A DNA stretch of 64,000 bases from Jiangella ureilytica (GTDB taxonomy: Bacteria; Actinomycetota; Actinomycetes; Jiangellales; Jiangellaceae), in contig NZ_SMKL01000015.1 in NCBI RefSeq assembly GCF_004348545.1, forward strand, positions 1 to 64,000, read 5' to 3'. The notes under the pieces were generated by a model. The model worked only from the letters and a program-made list of their open reading frames with translations. It did not search any database and was not told the DNA's origin. The first letter of the stretch is position 1, and every line of letters begins with the position of its first letter. Positions 35,331 through 45,652 of this stretch are shown in pieces. A program made the position numbers and the translations under genes.

Positions 35331-35749
35331 TGCCGGGCGAGAACCTGCTGCCGGGCCCGCCCGAGACGTTCCTGCCCGACGACCCCACGGCCCGCGAGGC
35401 GCTGGCGTCGGGCATCGACCCCGCCACCGTGGCGGCGGCCCACCCGGCGTTCTCGCCGGCGTGGGCCGACCTGGCCGACCGCGCGTTCGCGGCGGGCGAC
35501 CCGGTCACGTCGTACGCGTTCGCCCGCACCGGCTACCACCGCGGGCTGGACCAGCTGCGCCGAGCCGGGTGGCGGGGCAGCGGCCCCATCCCGTGGGCGC
35601 ACGAGCCGAACCGCGGCTTCCTGCGCTCGCTGAACGCGCTCGGCCGCGCCGCCGAGGCCATCGGCGAGACCGACGAGGCCACCCGGTGCGCCCAGTTCCT
35701 CCGCGACTCCAGCGAGGAAGCCGCCGCCGCGCTCAGCGCCTCGGAGTAG
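35330..35749 (+). CDS. DUF3151 family protein
   Basis: Conserved actinobacterial protein of 139 residues, nearly always found next to fba. No membrane segment. Features include LLPGPPETFLP at the start and the helical block SYAFARTGYHRGLDQLRR. Function is unknown, though the one-base overlap with fba suggests translation in step with the aldolase. Confidence 0.9.
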
Positions 35750-37064
<1,315 letters not shown>

Positions 37065-37069
37065 AGCGG

Positions 37070-37663
37070 TCAGGACGTCGGGCGGCCCATGGTGCGGCCG
37101 CCCGGCGTCTCGCGCAGCGTCGTGAACCCCAGGTGCTCGTAGAACGCGATGGCCCGGGCGTTCGCCGCGCCCACGCCCAGGTGCACGCCGGGCGCCCCGG
37201 CCTCGCGCAGCGCGTCGAGCAGCCGCTGCATCAGCGCCCGCCCCATGCCGCGGCCCTGCGTGCGGGGGAGCAGGTCGATGTGCAGGTGGGCGGGGTAGTC
37301 GGCGACGATCGCCGGGTCGGCCGCGTGCGGCCGGTGCAGGACCTCGACGTAGTGGGCGTCGCGAGTCCCGTCCGGGAACGTGCCGATCGGGTACCGCGCG
37401 CGCAGCGGCGGCCACCACTCACGCTCGCACTCGCGCTCGAACGCCGGGGTGTCGCGGGCGCCCAGCACGTAACCGGCCGGCTCGCCGTCGTCGACCACGA
37501 ACGCCAGCGACGGCTCGAACCGCAGGTACGGGCCGACGAAGATCTCACCGAGCAGCCGCGGGTCGGCGAACTGGCCGGTCGCGTCGGCACCGCTGTCGCC
37601 GGTGCGCAGGCAGACGTCGTAGAGCGCGTCCTCGTCGCCGGGCGCGTACGGTCGGATGATCAC
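37070..37663 (-). CDS. GNAT-family N-acetyltransferase
   Basis: Acetyltransferase of 197 residues. The acetyl-CoA loop RTQGRGMGRALM is near residue 135, followed by NARAIAFYEHLGF. The N-terminus (RPYAPGDEDALYDVCLRTGD) recalls the GNAT domains attached to O-GlcNAcase-like enzymes. The GTG overlaps the stop of the TetR gene as GTGA, so both are made together. The substrate is unknown. Confidence 0.88.
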   Translation of the reverse strand: MIIRPYAPGDEDALYDVCLRTGDSGADATGQFADPRLLGEIFVGPYLRFEPSLAFVVDDGEPAGYVLGARDTPAFERECEREWWPPLRARYPIGTFPDGTRDAHYVEVLHRPHAADPAIVADYPAHLHIDLLPRTQGRGMGRALMQRLLDALREAGAPGVHLGVGAANARAIAFYEHLGFTTLRETPGGRTMGRPTS

Positions 37664-38265
37664 GAAGCGATTCCCTCTCCGGTCAGGCCGCGCAGCGTCA
37701 CGTCGATGACGCGGTCGACGGCGGCTCCGTACGTCTCGGAGGCGACCGTGGCCAGCGGGCCGTCGAGCGCCAGCCGGGCGATGCCGTGCACGGCCGCCCA
37801 GGCGGCGATCTCGGCCATGGGCCGGCGCTGCGCCGGAAGCCGGCCGGCCGCGACGAGCTCGTCCATGACCCGCGCGACCAGCGCGAGCGGAGCCGGCAGG
37901 TCGTCGAACGGCAGCGCGCCCTTCTCGCAGAACGCGACCCGGAACAGCCCCGGCTCGCGCAGCGCGAAGTCGACGTAGGCCCGGCCGAGCGCCTCGAGCC
38001 GGTCGCCGGGGTCCTGAACGGCGGCGACCCGCTCGCGCATCGCCTCGTCCAACGCCTGGAACGCGCGGTCCTTCACGCCCGCCAGGAGGTACTCGGCGTT
38101 CTCGAAGTGCCGGTAGGCCGCGGTGGGGCTGACGCCCACGATGCGCGAGGCCGCGCGGACACCGACGGCGTCGGGCCCGCCCTCCTCGGCCAGCCGGGCG
38201 CCGGCCGCCAGCAGGGCGTTGCGGAGGTCGCCGTGGTGATACCTCGGTCGCGTCGGCTCGGCCAC
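37660..38265 (-). CDS. TetR-family regulator of the MMPL exporter
   Basis: Regulator of 201 residues, with a helix-turn-helix containing ASRIVGVSPTAAYRHFEN (about 35-55) and a TetR_C_33-like ligand domain. The GTG at 38265 has a weak GGGAAA site and begins at the family N-terminus (PRYHHGDLR). It diverges from the MMPL gene and overlaps the GNAT gene. An operator-like palindrome lies between. Confidence 0.9.
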   Translation of the reverse strand: MAEPTRPRYHHGDLRNALLAAGARLAEEGGPDAVGVRAASRIVGVSPTAAYRHFENAEYLLAGVKDRAFQALDEAMRERVAAVQDPGDRLEALGRAYVDFALREPGLFRVAFCEKGALPFDDLPAPLALVARVMDELVAAGRLPAQRRPMAEIAAWAAVHGIARLALDGPLATVASETYGAAVDRVIDVTLRGLTGEGIAS

Positions 38266-38333
38266 AGGTTTCCCTTGCCTCGTGGGACTCGCCGCCGCGT
38301 GGGACCTCGCGGTCGGCGCCAGACCTTGTGATG

Positions 38334-38374
38334 TTGACACCCACCCACATCGATGGCAAGTTAACACCTGTCAA
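38334..38374. promoter_or_regulatory. operator candidates between TetR and MMPL genes
   Basis: TTAACACCTGTCAA (38361-38374) is a 14-base imperfect palindrome with one mismatch per arm, flanked by AAG and GTT that extend the symmetry. A related half, GTTGACACC, begins at 38333, and its TTGACA also resembles a -35 box. The gap is AT-richer than its surroundings. Confidence 0.6.
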
Positions 38375-38407
38375 GTTTACGGCTGCCCACATCTGTGAGG
38401 AACGCAC

Positions 38408-40510
38408 ATGCTGGACCAACTCGCGGCCTTCGTCGTGCGCCATGCCCGGGCGGTCCTGGCCGTCGCCGTCGTCGTGCTCGCCGGCGCGGGGGTCGTCGGC
38501 GCCGGCGCGTTCGGCCAGCTGCGGTCCGAGGGCTTCACCGACCCCGAGGCCGAGTCCGTCGCGGCGGCCGAGCTGATCGACGCGGCCGGCGGGCAGGCCG
38601 ACCTGGTGCTGCTGGCCACCGCCGGATCCGGCACCGTCGACGACGCCGCGGCCGCCGGCACCGCGCTGACTGAGCGGATCGCCGCCGACCCGGCGGTGAC
38701 CGGTGCGCGGTCGTACTGGACCACGGGCGCGCCGACGCTGCGCTCCGAGGACGGCACCCAGGCGCTGGTCCTGGTGACACTGGCCGATCCGGACTCCGAC
38801 GCCGCGGCCGCCGTCGTCGACTCCTTCCGCACCGGCGACGCCGGCGACCAGGAGGGCCTGACCGTGGTCGCCGGTGGGCCGGCGGTGGTCCAGGACGACG
38901 TCGTCGAGCAGGTGGCCGCCGACCTGCTGGTGGCCGAGGCGATCGCCGTCCCGCTGATCCTCGTGCTGCTGGTGTTCGCGTTCGGGAGTCTCGTCGCGGC
39001 GCTGCTACCGCTGGCCATCGGCGCGATCGCGATCGTCGGGACGTTCGCCGAGCTGGCGATCCTGGCCGCGAACACCGACGTCTCCGTCTTCTCGATCAAC
39101 CTGACGACGGCGCTCGGCCTGGGTCTGGCCATCGACTACGCACTCCTGGTGGTCGGCCGGTTCCGCGAGGAGCTCGCGCACGACGGCGACGTGCCGGCCG
39201 CCGTCGTGCGGACGGTGCGCACGGCCGGACGGGCGGTCGTGTTCAGCGGCCTGGCGGTCGCGGCGGCGCTGGCCGCTCTGCTGGTCTTCCCGCTGTACTT
39301 CCTGCGCTCGTTCGCCTACGCCGGCATCGGGGTCGTCGCGATCTCCGTCGTCGCCGTGCTGACGGTGCTGCCGGCCCTGCTCACCGTGCTCGGCCACCGG
39401 GTCGACGCGGGCCGGGTGCCGTGGACCCGTGGCGCCCGCAGCGCCGAGGCGCCGTTCTGGGGCCGGCTCGCCCGCGGGGTCATGCGCCGGCCCGCGCTCG
39501 CGGTGCTGCCGGTGGCCGGCGTGCTGCTGGCGCTGGCCGCACCGGTGCTCGACATCACCTTCGGCATGCCCGACGACCGCGTGCTGCCGACGTCGGCAGA
39601 GAGCCGCCAGGTCGGCGACGCGCTGCGCGACGACTTCCCGGCCGGCGAGGCCAACGCGCTCGACGTGGTCACGACCGGGCCGGTCGACGAGGCCGCGCTC
39701 GCGGCCTACACCGACCGTCTGGCCGGGCTCCCCGGGGTGGAGGTCGTGGAGGTCCAGTCGTCGGCCCCCGGGCACGAGCTGATCTCCGTCGTCACCGCCG
39801 CCGACCCGACCTCCGGCGCGGCCCGCGACCTGGTCCGCGACGTTCGCGCGGTGCCACCGCCCGACGGGACGGACGCGCTGGTCGGCGGCTCGAGCGCACA
39901 GCTGGTGGACACCCTGGACGCCGTCGGCGCCGGGCTGCCGGTGGCCGCCGCGATGATCGCCCTGACGACGTTCGTGATCCTGTTCCTCTTCACCGGCAGC
40001 GTCGTGCAGCCGGTCCGGGCACTGCTGTCGAACGTGCTGGTGCTCGCCGCGACGTTCGGCGTGCTGGTCATGGTCTTCCAGGACGGCGCCCTGTCGTCCG
40101 TGCTCGGCTTCACACTGGCGCCGCTGAACACCGCGATGCTCCTGCTGGTGTTCTGCATCGTCTTCGGGCTCTCGATGGACTACGAGGTGTTCGTCATGAG
40201 CCGGATCCGCGAGCAGCTCGACGCGGGCGCGAGCATCCACGACGCCACCGTCGCCGGCCTCGCCCGCACCGGGCGCATCGTGACGACGGCGGCGGCGCTG
40301 CTCGCGGTCTCGTTCTTCGCGTTCATCACCGGGCAGGTGAGCTTCCTGCAGCTGTTCGGGCTCGGCTGCGGGCTGGCGATCCTGCTCGACGCGACGGTGG
40401 TCCGCGGGGTCCTGGTGCCGGCGTCGATGCGGCTGCTCGGCCGGCACGCCTGGTACGCGCCGCGAGCGCTGCGCCGGCTGCACGCCCGGGTCGGCCTCAG
40501 CGAGGCATAG
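38408..40510 (+). CDS. MMPL-family exporter
   Basis: RND-superfamily membrane transporter of 700 residues with about twelve helices in two repeats and two extracytoplasmic loops. Typical segments are IDYALLVVGRFREEL near residue 240 and the matching SMDYEVFVMSRIREQL near 590. MMPL proteins export lipids or drugs using the proton gradient. The divergent TetR regulator points to an inducible efflux role. Confidence 0.93.
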   Translation: MLDQLAAFVVRHARAVLAVAVVVLAGAGVVGAGAFGQLRSEGFTDPEAESVAAAELIDAAGGQADLVLLATAGSGTVDDAAAAGTALTERIAADPAVTGARSYWTTGAPTLRSEDGTQALVLVTLADPDSDAAAAVVDSFRTGDAGDQEGLTVVAGGPAVVQDDVVEQVAADLLVAEAIAVPLILVLLVFAFGSLVAALLPLAIGAIAIVGTFAELAILAANTDVSVFSINLTTALGLGLAIDYALLVVGRFREELAHDGDVPAAVVRTVRTAGRAVVFSGLAVAAALAALLVFPLYFLRSFAYAGIGVVAISVVAVLTVLPALLTVLGHRVDAGRVPWTRGARSAEAPFWGRLARGVMRRPALAVLPVAGVLLALAAPVLDITFGMPDDRVLPTSAESRQVGDALRDDFPAGEANALDVVTTGPVDEAALAAYTDRLAGLPGVEVVEVQSSAPGHELISVVTAADPTSGAARDLVRDVRAVPPPDGTDALVGGSSAQLVDTLDAVGAGLPVAAAMIALTTFVILFLFTGSVVQPVRALLSNVLVLAATFGVLVMVFQDGALSSVLGFTLAPLNTAMLLLVFCIVFGLSMDYEVFVMSRIREQLDAGASIHDATVAGLARTGRIVTTAAALLAVSFFAFITGQVSFLQLFGLGCGLAILLDATVVRGVLVPASMRLLGRHAWYAPRALRRLHARVGLSEA

Positions 40511-40512
40511 GA

Positions 40513-40518
40513 CAAGAT
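40513..40518 (+). promoter_or_regulatory. possible -10 box, leaderless GNAT gene
   Basis: CAAGAT lies six bases before the GTG of the GNAT gene, which lacks a ribosome site. It matches only the A at position 2, A at 5 and final T of the consensus, so read-through from the MMPL gene is an alternative. Confidence 0.3.
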
Positions 40519-40524
40519 GGACCG

Positions 40525-41130
40525 GTGATCGTCGCCGTTCCCCTGGTGAACCCCTGGATCGAGCTGGAACCGTTGACGGTGGCGCATCGGGGTGAGCTCG
40601 AGGCCGCCGTCTCGGAGCCGGACGAGCTGTTCCGCTGGGTGTTCACCTGGCGGCCGGACCCGGACGGCGGGCTGGCCGGGCCGCTGCGGCAGTCGCTGGA
40701 CAAGGCCGCGCGCGGCGAGGTCGCGGCCTGGGCGATCCGTCGCCGCGCCGACGGCCGGGTCGTCGGGTCCACGTCCTACCTCGACATCGACGCGGCCAAC
40801 CGGCGGGTCGAGGTGGGGTCGACGTGGATCGGCCCGGCGTGGTGGCGCACCGAGGTCAACACGGCGACGAAGCTGCTGGTCATCGGGCACGCGTTCGAGA
40901 CGCTCGGGCTCGAGCGGGTGGCACTGAAGACCGACCACCGCAACGAGCGGTCGCAGCGGGCCATCGAGCGGCTGGGCGCGCGGCGCGAGGGCGTGCTGCG
41001 CCACCACATGCGCCGCCCCGACGGCAGCTGGCGCGACACCGTCTACTACTCGATCCTGAGCGCGGAGTGGCCGGCTGTCAGGGAGCGGCTGCTCGCGGCC
41101 CTCGGGTCAGCCGACCAGGTGGGCCCGTAG
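40525..41130 (+). CDS. RimJ/RimL-type GNAT acetyltransferase
   Basis: Acetyltransferase of 201 residues. WRTEVNTATKLLVIGHAFE takes the place of the acetyl-CoA loop, followed by LGLERVALKTDHRNERSQRA and the RLGARREGVLR motif of ribosomal-protein acetyltransferase-like members. Such proteins often modify antibiotics, peptides or small amines. The start is a GTG 15 bases after the MMPL stop. It converges on and overlaps the phosphatase gene by 24 bases. Confidence 0.87.
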   Translation: MIVAVPLVNPWIELEPLTVAHRGELEAAVSEPDELFRWVFTWRPDPDGGLAGPLRQSLDKAARGEVAAWAIRRRADGRVVGSTSYLDIDAANRRVEVGSTWIGPAWWRTEVNTATKLLVIGHAFETLGLERVALKTDHRNERSQRAIERLGARREGVLRHHMRRPDGSWRDTVYYSILSAEWPAVRERLLAALGSADQVGP

Positions 41131-41877
41131 CGCGGCGGTGTCGTCGGCGGTCCAGCCGTGCAGCCCGAGCCAGCGGTCGGCGCTGCCGAACTCGGTCTCG
41201 ATGAAGTCGAGGAAGGCGTGCATCGACTCCGCACGCGGCAGGTTCTCGTGGTGGGGCCGGCCCTCGAGGTCGGCGGCATAGGTGGCCGTCGCCTTGAGCC
41301 GGCTCATGATGGCGTCGATGCGCTCGCCGGTCTGCACGTAGTCGTCGACGATGGCCTGCCGGTCGACGCCGGCGACGGACAGCGCCAGGGCGCACACCAC
41401 ACCGGTGCGGTCCTTGCCGGCCGCGCAGTGCACCAGCGTGGCGCCGTCGGACGCCGTCATCGTGCGCAGCGCCGCCACGACGTTTCCGGGCCGGTTGCGC
41501 AGGTAGTTGGTGTAGTAGACGCCGGTGTCGACCCAGATGGCGTCGTTGCCGCCGGACCACGGCAGCACGCTGTCGGCCTCGACGTCGGTGGTGGTGCCGA
41601 CCTCGGGATAGAGCGACAGGTGGTGGACGGTGACCTCGGGCACCCGGGTCAGCGGGCCCGGCCCCTCGGACGTGACCTCGAAGGTCGTGCGCAGGTCGAC
41701 GACGTCGCGCAGGCCGTGCTCACCGGTGAGCACGCGGACGTCGTCGTCGATGAGGTCCTGCAGGTTGTCGGAGCGCAGGACCCGGCCGAACCGGGTGGCG
41801 CCGCCGTCAGTCGTGGGCAGCCCGCCGAGGTCGCGGACGTTGACCGCGCCGACGAGGTCGATCCATCGTTCGCTCAT
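41107..41877 (-). CDS. tyrosine phosphatase (Y_phosphatase3 type)
   Basis: Protein-tyrosine or phosphoinositide phosphatase of 256 residues, like mycobacterial PtpB. The catalytic loop is [10 protein letters not shown] with nucleophile C151 and R157. The N-terminus [14 protein letters not shown] and the RSDNLQ box are typical. There is no signal peptide, so secretion through Sec is unlikely. Its ATG appears leaderless. Confidence 0.92.
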   Translation of the reverse strand: MSERWIDLVGAVNVRDLGGLPTTDGGATRFGRVLRSDNLQDLIDDDVRVLTGEHGLRDVVDLRTTFEVTSEGPGPLTRVPEVTVHHLSLYPEVGTTTDVEADSVLPWSGGNDAIWVDTGVYYTNYLRNRPGNVVAALRTMTASDGATLVHCAAGKDRTGVVCALALSVAGVDRQAIVDDYVQTGERIDAIMSRLKATATYAADLEGRPHHENLPRAESMHAFLDFIETEFGSADRWLGLHGWTADDTAALRAHLVG

Positions 41878-41885
41878 CACCGTCC

Positions 41886-41891
41886 ACCGTA
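41886..41891 (-). promoter_or_regulatory. -10 box for the phosphatase gene
   Basis: On the minus strand this reads TACGGT, eight bases before the ATG and without a ribosome site between, as expected for a leaderless transcript. Confidence 0.45.
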
Positions 41892-41918
41892 ATGGATGGT
41901 GTCGCCGGGCCCGCCCGA

Positions 41919-41924
41919 TAGGGT
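41919..41924 (+). promoter_or_regulatory. -10 box for purD
   Basis: TAGGGT lies eight bases before the purD GTG with no ribosome site. The two promoters for purD and the phosphatase are only about 30 bases apart and divergent. Confidence 0.5.
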
Positions 41925-41932
41925 CGGCGTCC

Positions 41933-43174
41933 GTGAAGGTACTCGTCATCGGTTCCGGCGCGCGAGAGCACGCCCTGGTCCGCTGCCTGCTGCGCGACCC
42001 CGAGGTCTCCGAGCTGCACGCGGCGCCGGGCAACGCGGGCATCGCCGCCGACGTCGCCGTCCACTCGGTCGTGGCGGACCAGCCCGAGGCGGTCGCCGAC
42101 CTGGCCGCGCGGCTGGGGGTCGACCTCGTCGTCGTCGGGCCCGAGGGTCCGCTGGTCGCGGGCGTCACCGACGCCGTCAAGGCGCGCGGCATCGCCTGCT
42201 TCGGGCCGTCGGCGCGCGCGGCGAAGCTCGAGGGGTCGAAGGCCTTCGCGAAGGAGATCATGGCCGCGGCCGGCGTGCCGACGGCCATGGCGGTGGTCTG
42301 CGAGACCCGCGCCGAGATCGAGGCCGCACTGGACCGCTTCGGCGCGCCGTACGTCGTGAAGGACGACGGCCTGGCCGCCGGCAAGGGCGTCGTCGTCACC
42401 GACGACCGCGAGGCCGCCATCGCACACGCCGAGGCCTGCGGCCGCGTGGTCATCGAGGAGTACCTCGACGGCCCCGAGGTCTCGCTGTTCTGCGTCACCG
42501 ACGGCCGGGTGGCGGTGCCGCTCACGCCGGCCCAGGACTTCAAGCGCGCCCACGACGGCGACGAGGGCCCCAACACCGGCGGCATGGGCGCCTACACGCC
42601 GCTTCCGTGGGCGCCGGACGACCTGGTCGCCGACGTCATGGAGCGCGTCGTCCAGCCGACCATCGACGAGATGCTGCGCCGCGGCACGCCGTTCGCCGGA
42701 CTGCTCTACACGGGCCTGGCGCTCACGTCGCGCGGCGTGCGCGTCGTCGAGTTCAACGCCCGGTTCGGCGACCCCGAGACGCAGGCCGTGCTGATCCGGC
42801 TGCGCTCCGGCCTCGGCGGGCTGCTGCGCTCCGCCGCGACGGGGACGCTCGCCCAGCACCCGGAGCCGGTGTGGCAGGACGGCTCCGCCGTCACCGTCGT
42901 CGTCGCCGCCCACGGCTACCCGGCGGCGCCGCGCACCGGCGACCGCATCGAGGGCCTGGCCGAGGCGGCCGCCGTCAAGGGCGTCGAGGTGCTGCACGCC
43001 GGCACCCGGCTCGACGCCGACGGTGCCGTGGTGTCCAGCGGCGGCCGGGTGCTCTCGGTCACCGGCGTGGGCGAGGACCTCGACGAGGCCCGCGCCCGCG
43101 CCTACGAGGCCGTCGGGCTGATCTCGCTCGAGGGCAGCCACCACCGCACCGACATCGCGCTGCAGCGCGGATGA
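41933..43174 (+). CDS. purD: phosphoribosylamine-glycine ligase
   Basis: Second step of purine synthesis (GAR synthetase), 413 residues. It has the N-terminal [13 protein letters not shown], the ATP-grasp segments [16 protein letters not shown] and [22 protein letters not shown] near 217 and [13 protein letters not shown] near 282. The GTG is probably leaderless. The stop overlaps the folP start as ATGA. Confidence 0.97.
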   Translation: MKVLVIGSGAREHALVRCLLRDPEVSELHAAPGNAGIAADVAVHSVVADQPEAVADLAARLGVDLVVVGPEGPLVAGVTDAVKARGIACFGPSARAAKLEGSKAFAKEIMAAAGVPTAMAVVCETRAEIEAALDRFGAPYVVKDDGLAAGKGVVVTDDREAAIAHAEACGRVVIEEYLDGPEVSLFCVTDGRVAVPLTPAQDFKRAHDGDEGPNTGGMGAYTPLPWAPDDLVADVMERVVQPTIDEMLRRGTPFAGLLYTGLALTSRGVRVVEFNARFGDPETQAVLIRLRSGLGGLLRSAATGTLAQHPEPVWQDGSAVTVVVAAHGYPAAPRTGDRIEGLAEAAAVKGVEVLHAGTRLDADGAVVSSGGRVLSVTGVGEDLDEARARAYEAVGLISLEGSHHRTDIALQRG

Positions 43175-44049
43175 ACGCTGCGGCGCCGACGAGCACCGGC
43201 CGGCCGGTGCGCTACGTCGCGGGGCTCCCGCAGCCGCCGCGCGCGCTCGTCATGGGCGTCGTGAACGTGACGCCCGACTCCTTCTCCGACGGCGGGTTCT
43301 GGTACGAGCCCGGCGACGCCATCGAGCACGGGCTGCAGCTGGTCTCGCAGGGTGCGGACCTGGTCGACGTCGGCGGCGAGTCCACCCGCCCGGGCGCGGA
43401 GCGGCCGACGCCCGACGAGGAACGACGGCGCGTGCTTCCGGTCATCCGCGAGCTGGCCGCGGCCGGCGCCGTCGTCTCCGTCGACACCATGCGGGCCGAG
43501 GTCGCGGCACCCGCGCTCGAGGCCGGGGCCCGGCTGGTCAACGACGTGTCCGGCGGGCTGGCCGACCCGGACATGCTGCGCGTCGTGGCCGAGGCGGGCG
43601 TCCCCATCGTGCTGATGCACTGGCGCGGGCACTCCGACCACATGCAGGAGCAGGCGGTGTACGGCGACGTCGTCGCGGACGTGCTGGCCGAGCTGCGGCC
43701 GCGGGTCGACGCCGCTTTGGCCGCCGGCATCCGGCCCGAGCACATCGCCGTCGACCCGGGGCTCGGTTTCGCCAAGACCTGGGACCACAACTGGACGCTG
43801 CTGGCCCGGCTGGCCGAGCTGCACGCGCTGGAGCTGCCGCTGCTGGTCGCGGCGTCGCGCAAGACGTTCCTGGGCGAGCTGCTGGCCGACCCGGCGACCG
43901 GCGAACGCCGTCCGCCGGCCGGCCGCGACGCCGCCACCGACGCGCTGTCGACGACGATCGCGCTGGCCGGCGCCTGGTGCGTCCGGGTGCACACCGTGCC
44001 CGCCACGCTCGACGCCGTCCGGGTCGCGGCCCGCCTGGCGCGGGGATGA
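43171..44049 (+). CDS. folP: dihydropteroate synthase
   Basis: Joins pterin pyrophosphate to p-aminobenzoate; target of sulfonamides. The 292 residues carry [16 protein letters not shown] near residue 25, the loop [20 protein letters not shown] near 64, NDVSGG near 124 and SRKTFLGEL near 229. The ATGA overlap with purD couples the two. About 195 bases of structured leader separate it from folB. Confidence 0.96.
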   Translation: MNAAAPTSTGRPVRYVAGLPQPPRALVMGVVNVTPDSFSDGGFWYEPGDAIEHGLQLVSQGADLVDVGGESTRPGAERPTPDEERRRVLPVIRELAAAGAVVSVDTMRAEVAAPALEAGARLVNDVSGGLADPDMLRVVAEAGVPIVLMHWRGHSDHMQEQAVYGDVVADVLAELRPRVDAALAAGIRPEHIAVDPGLGFAKTWDHNWTLLARLAELHALELPLLVAASRKTFLGELLADPATGERRPPAGRDAATDALSTTIALAGAWCVRVHTVPATLDAVRVAARLARG

Positions 44050-44099
44050 GCCGGACCGTGGCCGATCGCACCTCCGACCGGGGCGCCGTGACCAGGGCT

Positions 44100-44117
44100 G
44101 GGCGACTAGGGTCGCCC
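44100..44117 (+). other. hairpin just after folP
   Basis: GGGCGAC-TAGG-GTCGCCC is a perfect seven-base stem with a tetraloop, 50 bases after the folP stop. It is either a weak terminator without U run or the first helix of the folB leader. Confidence 0.5.
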
Positions 44118-44122
44118 GTGGG

Positions 44123-44224
44123 GGGCCGTGCACACCGGCGTCGGCCGGGGGCCGAAGGCTCCCCGCGAGTCGTCGGTCCAGGACGGTCGAACGTCGGAGT
44201 GGGCGAGCGTGGCGTGCACGGCCC
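44123..44224 (+). ncRNA. candidate structured leader of folB-folK
   Basis: GGGCCGTGCAC (44123-44133) and GTGCACGGCCC (44214-44224) are perfect 11-base complements that would close an 80-base loop. Inside it, GGGGGCC-GAA-GGCTCCCC (44147-44164) forms a hairpin with one bulged T. The closing arm ends only seven bases before the GAGGAG ribosome site of folB. This is the layout of a cis-regulatory RNA. I did not recognise a known riboswitch class. Confidence 0.5.
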
Positions 44225-44244
44225 GAACCGTGAGGAGAAGTCGA

Positions 44245-44607
44245 GTGCCTGACCGCATCGAGCTGCACGGCCTGACCGCCCGCGGACGCCATGGCTGGTT
44301 CGACCACGAACGGGAGAACGGCCAGACCTTCGTCGTCGACGTCGCACTCGACGTCGACGTGCGCGCGGCGGCTGAGACCGACGACCTGACCGACACCGTC
44401 GACTATGGCAGTCTTGCGGAGCGGGTGGTCGGCCTCGTCTCGGGGGAGCCGGTCCGACTGGTCGAGACGCTCGCCCAGCGCATCGCCGACCTCTGCCTGG
44501 AAGACCCCAGGATAGAGGCCGCGGAAGTGACCGTGCACAAGCCGGAGGCGCCGCTGACGGTGCCGTTCGGCGACGTGACCGTGACGATTCGAAGGGCCAG
44601 AACGTGA
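44245..44607 (+). CDS. folB: dihydroneopterin aldolase
   Basis: Cleaves dihydroneopterin in folate synthesis, 120 residues. The opening ELHGLTARGRHGWFDHE holds the active-site Glu/Tyr region (here Trp follows the Gly), TVDYGSLAE is near 51, LVETLAQRIAD holds the substrate Glu, and the catalytic Lys is in VHKPEAPL. The GTG start has a GAGGAG site; its stop overlaps folK as GTGA. Confidence 0.95.
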   Translation: MPDRIELHGLTARGRHGWFDHERENGQTFVVDVALDVDVRAAAETDDLTDTVDYGSLAERVVGLVSGEPVRLVETLAQRIADLCLEDPRIEAAEVTVHKPEAPLTVPFGDVTVTIRRART

Positions 44608-45170
44608 CCAATGTCCCCAACCCCAACGTCGTCGACGCCGACACCCTGACCGGTGATCTGCGTCCGCTGCGGCGCACGGCGTTCGCGCTGGGCAGCAACC
44701 TGGGCGACCGCATCGAGTTCCTGCAGGCGGCCGTCGACACGCTGACCGACTCCTCGGAGATCGTGCCGGTGGCGGTGTCGCCGGTGTACGAGTCCGAGGC
44801 GGTGGACGCCCCGGCCGACTCCCCGAAGTTCCTCAACGCCGTCCTCGTCGTCGACACCACCCTGTCGCCGCGCTCGCTCATGGAACGGGCGCAGTCCACC
44901 GAGGCCGCCTACGGCCGCACCCGCGGCGTGCCGAACGCGCCGCGCACCCTCGACATCGACGTGCTGGCGGTCGGCGACGTCACCTCCGACGACGACGACC
45001 TGCGGGTGCCGCACCCGAGGCTGGCCGAACGCGCCTTCGTGCTCGTCCCGTGGGCCGACGTCGACCCCGAGTTCACCGTTCCCGGCCTCGGCCGCGTCGT
45101 CGAGCTCAGCTCCGCCGTCGACGCCACCGGCGTGCGCCGGCTGGACGAGACGCTCGAGATCCCGGCCTGA
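44604..45170 (+). CDS. folK: 2-amino-4-hydroxy-6-hydroxymethyldihydropteridine pyrophosphokinase
   Basis: Transfers pyrophosphate from ATP to the pterin. The 188 residues show ALGSNLGDR near 28, KFLNAVLVV near 73, RGVPNAPRTLDIDVL near 111 with the two magnesium Asp, and VPHPRLAERAFVLVPW near 134. An insertion or divergent stretch (DAPADSPKF) replaces the common QPDF. The stop shares CTGA with the likely start of the DUF3180 gene. Confidence 0.95.
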   Translation: MTNVPNPNVVDADTLTGDLRPLRRTAFALGSNLGDRIEFLQAAVDTLTDSSEIVPVAVSPVYESEAVDAPADSPKFLNAVLVVDTTLSPRSLMERAQSTEAAYGRTRGVPNAPRTLDIDVLAVGDVTSDDDDLRVPHPRLAERAFVLVPWADVDPEFTVPGLGRVVELSSAVDATGVRRLDETLEIPA

Positions 45171-45652
45171 CGGCCACCGTGCAGCGGACGAAGATCGGCT
45201 CGCTGATCTGGGTCGCCCTCGTGGCGGTCCCGATCGGCTGGTCGATCGGCCGGGTGGTCGACGCCATGTCCGGCGCGCTCCCGCCCGTGCCCTGGGTGCT
45301 GCCGCTGCTGCTGATCTTCCTCGCGATCGCGATGTTCGCCGGCGCCCGCGCGGTGACCGGCTGGATCACCGAGCGCCGCTTCGACCGGCGCATCGACGCC
45401 CTGCGCGTGGCCCGCTCGGTCGCCCTCGCCAAGGCGTCGGAGTACTTCGGCGCGGTCCTCGTGGGCATCTACACCGGTCTCGGGCTGCTCGCCCTCGACG
45501 CACTCGACTCCCCGATGGGCCGCAACCGCGCCGTCCTGTCCGCCGCCGTCGTGGTGGCCGCCGTGGTCCTGACGGTGGCAGCGGTGCGGCTGGAGCGGGC
45601 CGGCGAGGTCCCGCCGCCGTCCGACGAGGACAACGGCGCTCACCCGGCCTGA
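45167..45652 (+). CDS. DUF3180 membrane protein
   Basis: Conserved actinobacterial membrane protein that typically follows folK; function unknown. About 158-162 residues with four helices (IGSLIWVALVAVPIGWSI, a second near 40-60, and a pair near 95-135). No ATG is near: the frame opens either at CTG 45167, overlapping the folK stop as CTGA, or at GTG 45179. The first mimics the overlaps elsewhere in the operon. The end overlaps the convergent hydrolase gene by 13 bases. Confidence 0.85.
   Translation: MTATVQRTKIGSLIWVALVAVPIGWSIGRVVDAMSGALPPVPWVLPLLLIFLAIAMFAGARAVTGWITERRFDRRIDALRVARSVALAKASEYFGAVLVGIYTGLGLLALDALDSPMGRNRAVLSAAVVVAAVVLTVAAVRLERAGEVPPPSDEDNGAHPA

Noticed and set aside
39005-40483. 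A 492-codon open frame opposite the MMPL gene
   Set aside because: Pure antisense shadow with Gln/Arg/His-rich content and no domain, start or ribosome site.
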